Shown: piece after piece, positions 19,524 through 29,361 of the stretch | Layout: each line of letters starts with the position of its first letter | Numbering within the stretch: position 1 is the stretch's first letter | DNA from: Symsagittifera roscoffensis | Taxonomy: Eukaryota > Xenacoelomorpha > Acoela > Convolutidae | Assembly (NCBI RefSeq): GCF_963678635.1 | Contig: NC_087068.1 | Location: 26,166,318 to 26,230,317 of the forward strand | Length of the DNA stretch: 64,000 bases | Direction of reading: 5' to 3' | The notes under the pieces: model-generated | Seen by the model: the letters and a program-made list of their open reading frames with translations, nothing else | What the model was told of the DNA's origin: nothing | Database searches by the model: none | Translations under genes and position numbers: made by a program

Positions 19524-21599
19524 ATGAAAATGAAAGGCACAGTTTTATTTCTAAGCTTCATTGTGGCTTTAACATCTGCATATAGTGAGTTTTTTAAGTA
19601 TGAGCCTTGGGCTCTTTTTCCTTTCCCCTCACCTCACATAAACGTCGGTTTCATGGTGTATCGAGTGGTTTTACAAGGTTGAGTATGAAGACTGAATATG
19701 TTTCCCATGGCCTTATTAGTCCGTATGCCAAATTTTGTAACAATTTGACAATGTGATCAGAAAAATTACTCTAAAAAACTTACAGGTGGGGGTAAAAGGA
19801 AAAAGAGCCGAGCATTTCCAAACAAATTTTAAAATAAATCTTTTTTTTTCTGATAAAACTGTTGTTTTAGCTCTCGTTTCAAAGGTAAGAATAAAATTAC
19901 AGTCTTAAGAAAAAAAAAATAAATTGATCAAGCATTTTGAGTTGAATTGAACCAGTTTTTTTTTGTTTTGCGGTCCGATAAATGAAAGTTTTTCAGCCTG
20001 AAAACTCTCTCTTCAATTCTGACAAACGGGATTTTCATCCGGTCAAAACTGATGAAAAAGTGCCATCTGGAACTTCAAAGCTATCTTCTCATTTTTGCAC
20101 ATGCTCGGGTCAAACATGCACTTGCTGTGCTGACATTCACGAAGAGTCTTTTCATCTGAACGACACGTTGTGTGTTGATGTGGGGTATTTGAAAGAAGAT
20201 TATGGGTTAAAATTTGAGCTGACATGGGACGGGAGAGCGATCATTTCCGAGGAGATTTCAGGTCGCAATCCTCCCCCGATTTGCGCCGAAATTCCGATAC
20301 CAAAAGCCGAGGTTAGATCAAACAAAAGCGTTAATGTTCAGTTTGGTGCATGAAAAGTGGCTCATCCGGGTTGTAATCATTATTTTGGAACCATCTGAAC
20401 TAACAGTGGCATAATCTGGAAAATTTAAGTTTTGATATATGAATTAAAAACAAATTAAAACCCGGTTAAAATGGTTCCCAAACACATAAACAAGACTGCT
20501 CGTATCAGGGCGAAGCCCTGAATGTTCCGACTGCCTTTTAAGGTTTATGGAGCAGCGGTAATAACATAAAAAAATTAAATTAAATAAAAGAAAATGAAAG
20601 ATTTTTTTAATTAAAATTTGAAATTTTTTTAAACAAAAATCATACCCCCACACGCCATTTAAAGTACAAAAAGATAGATTTCGTTCCTTGTAACAAATCA
20701 ATTATGGCAAATAAGCTTCGTTCAACCAATTTGGAACGATTTAAAAGAAGGATTAAATCTCCGCTTACTCGTTAATAGCGCGAATTATATCGCGCGTTAA
20801 TTGTCCCAAATTGGTCAAAATGGCCAAAATGGCAATCTTTAAACCCTCATAACTTAACGAAAAATGATCACAGGTGAAATATCTTTTCAAATTTAAGCTC
20901 AGGACAACAATACCTTTTGAATGATATAAAAAAAACTCCGTCAAAGATTGCTAGTTAAAAAGTCGAAATTTGTCTGAAGAAAAAAAAACCCACCCCGAGC
21001 ACAAATATTCCGTTACTTTCGTATCGAAAGTCGGAAAAATAACGCAGCTCCAAAAATGTTGATTATTCTACAGGTTCTTCAGCATTTGAATAAAACTGTT
21101 TTTCAAAAACGAGCCAAATTTATTTTAATCACTAATATTAAAGCAAATTTTGTTCTAGAATCTTCTCAGTGCCTGCGTCCGTCTCAGCAACATTTCAATC
21201 TCTTCAAACAATTTTGAGACATGCATAAGTGTGAACATCCATGCTGCCATGATAGATGTTCTCACTGTCCAACTCGGATGTCTGTCTATCGGTCACAAAG
21301 ACCAAGACTGGACGTGCGCCTACCACCACGAGTACACGAAACATGACCACAATTCACGACTTCCCTCGTGTGTGAACAAATGTGAAAAGACACCAACGGT
21401 GTACAATTCGAAAGACGAGTCCTCAAAAACGGCTTCAGTGAAACGAGTTCGAAGCAGGAGTTATCAGAAGAATGGTTGTTTTTATGTCAGTAGCGAGAAC
21501 GGCGTAAATGAGTCGCCGAAGGAAAAGTTTACGAAAGTCGTAGAAAAAGTACAATCTGATTTGTGTATTGTCGGTTGTGTGCCAAACGGCTACATGTAA
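19524..21599 (+). CDS. Secreted DUF4773-domain protein, four exons
   Basis: The predicted gene has exons 19524-19584, 19871-19884, 19997-20311 and 21159-21599, giving 276 residues. All introns are GT-AG with good donors (A|GTGAGT, G|GTAAGA, G|GTTAGA). Exon 1 encodes a signal peptide (MKMKGTVLFLSFIVALTSAY). Exon 2 is only 14 nt, but it converts phase 1 to phase 0 and is needed to keep the frame. Exons 3 and 4 together carry the Cys-rich domain: FCTCSGQTCTCC, then a YLKEDYGLKF strand, the diagnostic SGRNPPPICAEIP, and in exon 4 SACVRLSNISIS, a TCIS motif and LGCLSIG. This matches DUF4773, an extracellular domain of unknown function found in invertebrates. A 90-residue polar, Cys-containing tail follows. 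A TTTCTGTACAG acceptor abuts the ATG, compatible with a 5'UTR intron or trans-splicing. Confidence 0.8.
20489..21038 (+). mobile_element. Foldback half-element inside intron 3 of the DUF4773 gene
   Basis: Starts AACAAGACTGCTCG with a perfect GCGAAGC hairpin. It follows the left arm of the 14953 element through the CGCGCGTTAATTG region and ends at CGAAAGTCGGAA. Only one arm is present, so it does not form a long palindrome. Insertion into the intron, 177 bases after the donor, leaves both splice sites intact. Confidence 0.85.
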
Positions 21600-21648
21600 A
21601 AATTGAAAAACCACTCATTTTCAAAACAATATAAATTTATTCTTTGAA

Positions 21649-21654
21649 AATAAA
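21649..21654 (+). promoter_or_regulatory. Polyadenylation signal AATAAA
   Basis: A canonical AATAAA lies 50 bases after the stop codon of the DUF4773 gene, in AT-rich 3' sequence. Spacing and sequence fit cleavage and polyadenylation soon after 21665. Confidence 0.65.
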
Positions 21655-21659
21655 AACTA

Positions 21660-22156
21660 CTTTGTACCTTGATGGAGCAAAGGGCTGTGATTGTTTGATT
21701 ATAGTTAGTTATCAATTTTATGGCCATAACAATATTAAATTCTTTGATTGAAAATTCGTCTGACCTGATTCATTTCTGTAACTTGATATATGTCAAAAAG
21801 GGTCTTTTTATGAAAAGGAAATGATTCTTGAAAAGGTTTAAATTTTGCAAACAGTTTATTTTTGCAACTAACCTGAAATTGGCAAAAGAAATATCAATGC
21901 TCATGTGAAAGGCAAAACAAGGACCCTTGTTTTTTCTTGCGTATCTGTTTCATTAATTGTGGCGTGTTTTGTCCTTCACACATTCCGCTTCTCGTCAATT
22001 TAATGGTGTTGTAACAATTACCAGCATCTTTAGCATCAAAAAATAGTTAACCATGCTGAACACTAAATAATCATTTTGATTTTTGGTTCATTTGTGTAAC
22101 AACTATCCCACGCCATGTGTTTTCCATGATAAAACTTTGGGCTGGAAGAAGAGGCT
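21660..22156. other. Intergenic AT-rich stretch
   Basis: No gene, repeat family or structured element seen between the 3' end of the DUF4773 gene and the retrotransposon. Confidence 0.45.
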
Positions 22157-22968
22157 TGTTCGCGCTTAAATTAATGACGTCATATGGCGCGAAAGTTACC
22201 CGCACTGACAAAAATGGTTTCCGGTCGATTTAAATTGTTTTTAAATCGATTTTAAATCGATCCAAATCGATTAACCATGTACGTTTTACGCACTTAAATG
22301 GAGTTTAATTCGATTTAAATCGATCTTTTTGAAAATTTTAAATCGATTTAAGTGTCTAAAAAATCGATTTAAATCGATTTCGATGGATTTTACGACTCGC
22401 TAACAAGGCAAAAAAACATGCAATTTAAAAAAATAATTGAAATACTTTACTCTTGATTTTTTAAATATAAACACACGTGCCAGATGTTTCAGAATTCAAT
22501 AAAAATGCAATAAATTTATTAAAAAACTATCATTGTAAATCGGATATTGGGCAAACACCAATGTATTACATAGAGAAAAAATTCGCTAAAAATCAACGTT
22601 TGACCTCAAAATTATGCAACGAAAATCTAGAAAATCATCATTGTAAATCAGATTTTGTGCATTAAAATATGTAAAAAATCAAGAAAATTGTCAAAATAAA
22701 CCAGATAAAGCTAAAACTAGATTTTATAAAACAGACAAAAGGCCTTGGAAATTACTGGCAGGTCCGATTAAAGTCAGTTTGCCATCAAAAATGTTTGCAG
22801 ATTTTTGAGGTTGTTGAGAACGTTTTTGAAATCATGTTAACCGTAAAATGCTTGCCTGAATTTTCAGATGTCTTTTATTTAATGTTCATCTGTTCAAATT
22901 GTCGATGACTTACAGATGTTGAAGCTGGTTTTTAACCCGAGTCTTACAAACTACGAGAGTACATTACC
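22157..22968 (+). repeat. 5' LTR, interrupted by an insertion
   Basis: Bases 22157-22198 and 22706-22968 together align to the 307-bp 3' LTR. Shared landmarks are ATGACGTCATATG near the start, ATCAAAAATGTTTGC in the middle and TTACAGATGTTGAAGC near the end. ATGACGTCAT is a perfect CRE/ATF-type palindrome and may act in LTR transcription. The extra 507 bp is described separately. Confidence 0.85.
22199..22705. mobile_element. Insertion in 5' LTR, CCCGCACTG-type end with ATCGATTTAAATCGAT motifs
   Basis: Begins CCCGCACTGACAAAA, like the ends of the elements at 46864 and 49281. The first 190 bp are packed with overlapping AATCGATTTAAATCGATT palindromes. The distal part contains two copies of CATTGTAAATC(G/A)GAT. 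No matching right terminus is visible, and no clear target duplication, so the copy may be truncated. Confidence 0.6.
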
Positions 22969-22972
22969 TTTT

Positions 22973-22990
22973 TGGTGCGCGGACTCGGAC
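22973..22990 (+). other. Candidate tRNA primer binding site
   Basis: TGGTGCGCGGACTCGGAC lies five bases after the 5' LTR. Its complement ends in CCA and contains GTCCGAGTCC, like a tRNA T-arm and acceptor end. A match to a specific host tRNA would confirm it. Confidence 0.55.
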
Positions 22991-23186
22991 GTACAATCAG
23001 ATACGACCAGAAGTGCGTTGAAAGTTCCGATCAGATATCTCAGAAGTGTGCCAAAGGCGTCGAAAGTTCCTATCCGATATCTCAGAAGCGTTCCAGAGGT
23101 GTCAAAAAATCCGAGCAGTTGTCTCAGAAGTGTGTCAGAGGCAACGAAAATTCCGATCAGATATCTCAGAAGTATGTCAGGAATTT
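22990..23186 (+). repeat. 42-bp minisatellite in the retrotransposon leader
   Basis: About four and a half copies of a 42-bp unit containing ATATCTCAGAAGTGTG. Because 42 is a multiple of three, all three forward frames remain open and one reads as a repeated SDQISQKC-type peptide. It starts within the primer site. Confidence 0.85.
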
Positions 23187-23559
23187 TTCGGGAAAAATCG
23201 AATAATTTTGTTTTTTTTTTGCAAAACTTTCAAATTTTTGCAAAGTATTCAGGAAAGCGTCTGGTTTCAAAAAAATAGTTTTGAACGACTCAGTAGAAAT
23301 TTTTTGCCGAGTTTTTGAATTTTTTGAGCCCTATGGTCAAAAAACGCAAAATGATGCAATTTCCTCAGGATATTGTGGTAACTTGAGGCGTTGGTGAAAA
23401 TAAAAAAGTTTCTGAAAATATTGTAGGGAAAAACTCTATTTTCTCTATTTACTTCTTTTTTGAAAAAAAAAATCCTGAAAATGCAGTGATTCTTATTGAA
23501 GCTTTGAGTAGACAAATAAACTAGTCCATTTGACTTTAATTAGCCAAATTCTACCCCCG

Positions 23560-23710
23560 TACCGTTTTTTAAAACAAAGCGTCTTAGTTTTTGCTGCAAC
23601 CTTGTTAGCTCAGGGTGTCGCGGGAAGTCAGTTGGCGATTTGCTTGGTTCCCTACCTTTCAAACCCGGTTCGAACCGACTAATGGCTTGCTGCACCACAC
23701 TTATATGTTT
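23560..23710 (+). other. tRNA-like patch in the retrotransposon leader
   Basis: Contains GTTAGCTCAGG (box A-like) and GGTTCGAACC (a perfect box B core) about 75 bases apart. The arms do not form a full cloverleaf. It may be a SINE relic or chance. It is distinctly GC-richer than its flanks. Confidence 0.3.
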
Positions 23711-24052
23711 GCCCGCTTCCGAAAGCGTGTATCAAAATCGTGTACATTATTTCCCGGTTTTAAGTTTCGACGCTAACTTTGTAAATGTCTGAAAAACATG
23801 TCAGTATCAACTTGATCACAACCTGTCTGACCGAACCGAGGTTGTTATTTGGCACGAAGCCGTTAATAACTATATAAGTAGACATCGTAGTAAAACTTTA
23901 ACGCATTAGCGGCTGACCAGCTTAAGAAGATTCTATTGAACTACAAACATAATATTTAGGCAATCGTTTACTGTAAACGTGGAGGCACGGAAGGTTTATT
24001 TAGTAGGTTGAAAGAGTCGGGTTTACTTGGTTTTCTTAGTTTAGCAGAGTTG

Positions 24053-25474
24053 ACATCCAGAAGAAAGCAGAACCTCACTGAATTGGTGAAAAAGTTTTTA
24101 CAAGCAAGAATTCGAAGTATATTATTAAGAAAACCACTAAATTAGTAGAACGCAAGCGGCAAGCTATTAGAAACATAACAGTATTGATGTTCCACAATAT
24201 AAACATTTGATACTACAGTTAAAGTCTCAATCTAATTAGTTTCTTCTTTCAAACAGCAATTTAGTAGAAGTGAGCGAGAGATTTTTTTTCAAAATGACAG
24301 AACAAACTGAGTTGAACTAAAAGTGGGAAAACGAAAATAAAAGCCCTAATTGAATCTTGCAAAAAAAATCTCAAAAAAAATAGCTAAATTTGATGAGCAT
24401 GGGATATTAGCTAATAAAGATGATGAACTCTGCAAATTATTGTAGAGTTTGCTGCATGATGAGATAGGACAAATAAAGTAAAAGAAGAAAAAACCAGTAA
24501 AGCTCGCGCTTATAAAGAATCTAATTCCGCTTCAGAGGTCTGTGTCAGGAAAACTAGTCATTCAAAACCATCATCGAAATCGGCGAAGTCAGTGTTCAGT
24601 AAGCAAGCTGAATAAAAAAAATTGGCCCCCAGTGAGTGCCGCAAAGAAGTGCTTCTGGCAAAAATGAAGCCGGAAAAATTGGAAAAACGTCAGAAAGCCA
24701 TCAACGAAGAGCAACAGCATCAAAGAAAATGGAATAAAAAGAACAGAAAATTAAATTTAGCAGAGTTGACATCCAGAAGAAAGCAGAACCTCACTGAATT
24801 GGTGAAAAAGTTTTTACAAGCAAGAATTCGAAGTATATTATTAAGAAAACCACTAAATTAGTAGAACGCAAGCGGCAAGCTATTAGAAACATAACAGTAT
24901 TGATGTTCCACAATATAAACATTTGATACTACAGTTAAAGTCTCAATCTAATTAGTTTCTTCTTTCAAACAGCAATTTAGTAGAAGTGAGCGAGAGATTT
25001 TTTTTCAAAATGACAGAACAAACTGAATTGAACTAAAAGTGGGAAAACGAAAATAAAAGCCCTAATTGAATCTTGCAAAAAAAAATCTCAAAAAAATAGC
25101 TAAATTTGATGAGCATGGGATATTAGCTAATAAAGATGATGAACTCTGCAAATTATTGTAGAGTTTGCTGCATGATGAGATAGGACAAATAAAGTAAAAG
25201 AAGAAAAAACCAGTAAAGCTCGCGCTTATAAAGAATCTAATTCCGCTTCAGAGGTCTGTGTCAGGAAAACTAGTCATTCAAAACCATCATCGAAATCGGC
25301 GAAGTCAGTGTTCAGTAAGCAAGCTGAATAAAAAAAATTGGCCCCCAGTGAGTGCCGCAAAGAAGTGCTTCTGGCAAAAATGAAGCCGGAAAAATTGGAA
25401 AAACGTCAGAAAGCCATCAACGAAGAGCAACAGCATCAAAGAAAATGGAATAAAAAGAACAGAAAATTAAATTT
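24053..25474 (+). repeat. 706-bp tandem duplication in the gag region
   Basis: 24053-24758 and 24759-25470 are almost identical, with only a few single-base differences and one homopolymer length change. The junction restarts at AGCAGAGTTGACATCC, and the second copy ends in TTAAATTTG before unique sequence. The near identity contrasts with the heavy decay of the rest of the element, so the duplication is much younger. Confidence 0.9.
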
Positions 25475-25577
25475 GAAAAAACCGTCACGAGCAAGATAAT
25501 CGCTTACGAATGAAAAAAAGACGACTTGAATTGGAACGACTAATCAAACAAAATCGTGACAAAGTAGCTGAAGCATA
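24475..25577 (+). pseudogene. BEL gag-like charged region
   Basis: Fragments such as KARAYKESNSASEVCVRKTS, a Lys/Glu/Gln-rich stretch (KLEKRQKAINEEQQHQRKWN at 24622-24861) and, after the duplication, MKKRRLELERLIKQNRDKV are typical of the long charged coiled-coil in BEL/Pao Gag proteins. Stops and shifts separate the pieces. The 24622-24861 segment occurs twice because of the duplication. No zinc knuckle could be identified. Gag would assemble the virus-like particle in which reverse transcription occurs. Confidence 0.5.
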
Positions 25578-25859
25578 AGTTCTTGAAACTGAATATCTCA
25601 AAGAGTCTGAAGTAGATCAGAATCTCGAGCTAGCTTCGTCGGTTGATTGTAGTTCCCAAAAGGTAAACGATTGAGTTGATCACGCACTAGGTAATCAAAA
25701 AAGACCCGACGTAGCTCCATCTTTTTCGAAGCTTATCACAGGTTAAAATACTGAAAATTATACCAATCATTACAGAAATACGTCCCATAGCGGGAAATTC
25801 TACTCGGCCATCGCCACCGAGTCAAACTCTTGGTTGTGAGCCAGAAGGTTATCTCTATC

Positions 25860-27130
25860 AATTAACCGTATAATTTAACGATGGCAATGGAGTCATGCAC
25901 GCTATACGCGCTAATCCTGAGCTGCCATTTACGAGAAAAAAAATTCAGCCGTAACAGTAGTTACCAATAGTTTGTTGTAATTTCTCTGGACTCCACCTTT
26001 CGACCTTGATGCAACATATCCCCGTCCACAATTAATAACGTTACTCGAGCTGTTGGATATTTGCCCGCCATCTCCAATCAATAGTCTGGATACATCCCTA
26101 ATGCAAATATGTCACAGACACCTGCAAATGTAGTCTGCGGAAACCAAAATTTGCTATCACTTGATATGTATAGCAATCCTGTGGCAGTGAATATCCATTC
26201 AGCAGACAATCTTCTGTTTTTAGTCAACACAAATCGCCATTCTCGACAATATTGTCCGTAGTGACCCAATGTAACCCTGGATTAATACGTGATGGTAATA
26301 CAATCTGGTAAGTTGATGTTTTTCCATCCGTAACGCAATTTCTTATTATCACTTCTCGCAAGTATCAATTGGTGATACAGTGTCCTATGGGCTACCCAAT
26401 CACAAACATCAGAAAATACCTACGGATAACAGCTGCAACACATTGCCTTCTTTGCCTCCACCTCTTCAGCCACAAGCCGTGACATTAAATGATTCAGTCC
26501 AATCATTGTCAACTCAAAATAGGATCCTCTTCCCGAATGGAGGCTGTCTCAGTACAATGACGACCCTCTTCAGCGGCACGAATGGTTCGGCCAGTTTTGA
26601 ATTACTGTAGACGCAGCCCCTTTGAGTGCTGAAGTGATTTTAAATTAATCAAAAATCCGAGTCTCTGCGGAAAACAAGTTGTGCTTCTCCTGCTTACAAG
26701 CGAACCACGTATTCCGGCAGTATACTCAAGCGAAGAAATCCACCAAGTCAGAATATACTTTAGCACCCATATTGTACTTCTCCCTGATGCTGAACGCGTT
26801 TACCCTAATCAAATAACCGACAAAACTGACAGTCACGTAAGCCCCAACACTGGTCAAACAAGAACCAATGCGGTCCCGGATAAAGCAAAAACAAACTCTG
26901 ATAGAACAAAGTTATTCAGCAAGAACTTGCTAAACGCCAGTTTGAATCACAGTTGGAGGTAAATTGCAAAATCTTCAGCGACCATTTTTCAGTCATAACA
27001 TCGAAGGGGTTACTGCACATAATTAGACTCCAAGTTTCCACCGATTTCCACAACGCTGATTGCTTAACATTGTGTGACTCGGCAACTTGTCATTCCTGAA
27101 AACCATCAAATAAAATCAATCGTCTAAATC
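25860..27130 (+). pseudogene. BEL polyprotein, decayed gag-protease linker
   Basis: Several short frames without a clear domain, for example 26380-26610 (Pro/Leu/Ser-rich) and 26681-26962. They lie in the position expected for the gag C-terminus and linker to the protease. They contain protein-like composition but I cannot assign motifs. Confidence 0.35.
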
Positions 27131-27144
27131 TCTCTAGCAGAGAT

Positions 27145-27513
27145 TTGTATCCCACAGTAAATGGTATTTACACAACGACTGATGTTAGAACGAAACATGT
27201 TCAGGAGAACGTATTTTCTAACTTCGATGGATTCGAATACAGATTCGAATCAACCGCTTTCAAGAATGAGCTTAATGTCGATATTGATACCGTCAATATC
27301 CCTGCCTTACACAGCAAATATCCGTACCTTGCTCCGACTGAAACAATTGTATATAGTTACGCCGACGTAGACTTGATAATTGGTCAAGACTTCTTCCATG
27401 CAATTAGGCCTGAAGAGTATTTCAAGAGTGAACCCTATGAAAACGCATCCGATACGCTGGATCAAGAGCGGCTGAATGCCGACACCCAACAGTGTCTATT
27501 CCACTTGTTTTAG
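27145..27513 (+). pseudogene. BEL protease-region remnant (DUF1758-type aspartyl protease)
   Basis: The frame keeps the distal part of the BEL-associated retropepsin-like region: NIPALHSKYPYLAP, then ADVDLIIGQDFFHAIRPEEY, which corresponds to the DUF1758 signature (DLLIG followed by D and a P-E-x). The expected catalytic DTG/DSG lies upstream and is not identifiable. In an active element this protease would cut the Gag-Pol polyprotein. The open frame ends with TAG at 27511 and homology continues in another frame. Confidence 0.6.
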
Positions 27514-27529
27514 TGCAATACAGACGATG

Positions 27530-28700
27530 CCGAACTAGCTGGTCAACTGAAAAGCTGGTATAAAATGGAGTCATACAGCGGCTACAAACAGGTCGACCCT
27601 TGCTCCGCCGCAGTTAAGAGGGTGGCTTAATTACTTGAATAATCCACCGTCCATGATGGATCAAAATACGCTGTAGTTATGATTTGAGCAGCAGGAACTA
27701 TCATGTTGCCAGACAACTACTGTTCGTCTTTGGCTCAGCTAAAACCGTTAGAAAAACTTCTAGCAACATAACCTCAGTTGGAGAATCAATATTCAAAAAC
27801 TATCGAAGATAGCTTGGGTAAGGGAGACCTGGTTCACGTTCCTCATCATCGTATTCAGCATCTGCGAGTGGTATTTTCCTCACCATCTTGTGGTGAACCC
27901 AATCAAACCTGGTAACGTGAGGCCAGATTGTTTTCAACGGGTTGTCTAAGTTTCACGGAACGTCCTAAATCAAATTGTTGCTAGTAGTAAGCCACCTACT
28001 GCAGAACCTTATGTTTGTTCTCTTCTGTTTTCGTTAACATCAACTTACCGTATCGTCTGGCACTGAAGCTATGTTCCTACCTTGGGACCCCTTACAGAGG
28101 ATCAACCTTCCTTAAAGATTCTGTGGCGGGAGGACCCCACGGCCGATGTGGTTGTACATTCTAGATTGTTGAGATAAGTCCTCACTTGTTCTTGGTCTGA
28201 AATGAGGCCATATCAAAGACACTTGGGTCGTAAGCCTTGGTGTGAACCGTGAACTTAAAATTTCGATAACACATTGAAGTGTGTTAGGTTTTGTATCTTC
28301 CACTTTTGACCCCATAGATCTCCTAACGCACTATATCTCGAGAGCGCGATAGTTGTTGAAAGTAATCGGGTGCATTTACGACCAACAAAGGAATGATGGG
28401 CTACCCATTGAAACCAAAACAAAATTTCTCTCCTGGCACACTAGTTTGCCATCGCTAGGAAAAATGAGAATAAAAGCATAGTTGTTTTACCGCGCCAGAT
28501 AAATGTGTCGAATTACACTTGTTCGATGACAGCTCAGAAAACTTTTTTCATGCAGTAGCTTCTGTTCGTGACCGGGTGAAAATTTCAATCAAAACAGAGA
28601 TCATCTTCTTCTTTGGGAAAACAAGAGTTGCGCCTATGAAAGCGCTTTTCATCCCAAAACTTGAACTACAGGCCGCGTTACTCGATACCCGCTAGAAGAA
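27530..28700 (+). pseudogene. BEL reverse transcriptase, heavily decayed
   Basis: The lead-in to the BEL RT is clear at 27600-27840: STVHDGSKYAVVMI, then IMLPDNYCSSLAQLKPLEKL and a TIEDSLGKGDLVHVP stretch. Further on, LWREDPTADVVV around 28115-28150 corresponds to the conserved LWR segment that follows the polymerase active site. The YxDD catalytic box itself is not readable because of frameshifts. Function would be copying the element RNA into DNA. Confidence 0.7.
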
Positions 28701-29133
28701 AGATATCCTCAAAGCTCAACCATTCCTGTGTCGAAAACGTGCATGTGGACTGATCCAGCAATGTGCTCTAGTGGTTGTATTTGGATAGTAAGCAACCCGT
28801 TTTCGTTACAAACACGATAAGAGAAATTCTGGAAAGTACGGCCGTAGACCACTGGTTTCTCGTTTTGAGTGTGGACAAACCTGCTGATACGCAAACCAGA
28901 GGAATTCCAGCAGAGTTTTCAAAAACGAGCAGCTGGGTGATCGAACCAAATTTTCTGAAAAATAGGGAATGGCCTTTCAAGCCGAGCATAGATGTACTCA
29001 AAAAGATCAACTTGGCTGGTCTTGCGTGTGACCTCAACGAAGCTTTAGAGCAAGCCTGTTATTTTGCAAACGTTGTACAAAAACATAAACAACCCAATAT
29101 ATTTGCCTGGGCGAAAATTCAGCTCTTTTCGTA
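28700..29133 (+). pseudogene. BEL RNase H and connection region
   Basis: QPVFVTNTIREILESTAVDH followed by VDKPADTQTRGIPAEF is a strong match to the end of the BEL/Pao RNase H (the NPAD-x-x-TRG signature, with K for N). The next residues, SSWVIEPNFLKNREWP, match the W-x-x-GP-x-FL-x-x-x-x-WP box linking RNase H to integrase. The frame is open from about 28775 to 29133, the best preserved part of pol. Confidence 0.8.
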
Positions 29134-29361
29134 GACTCCAGCGAGTGATTGCCTTTATGCCAGACTGAGACTTATACACCGGCATTACCGCAATAATATC
29201 AAAAAAACCTCGATTCAGCTAAATTAGAAATTGTCTTACAAAGCTTTTTGTTGCTTTCCGAACAGGAATCACTCAAAGTGGAATGTTTTTCTTCTGTCCA
29301 CTGACAAAACCGTCAAAAAGTCTAGCCGTACTGCTCAGTATGCACCGTTTTTTGGTCCTGC

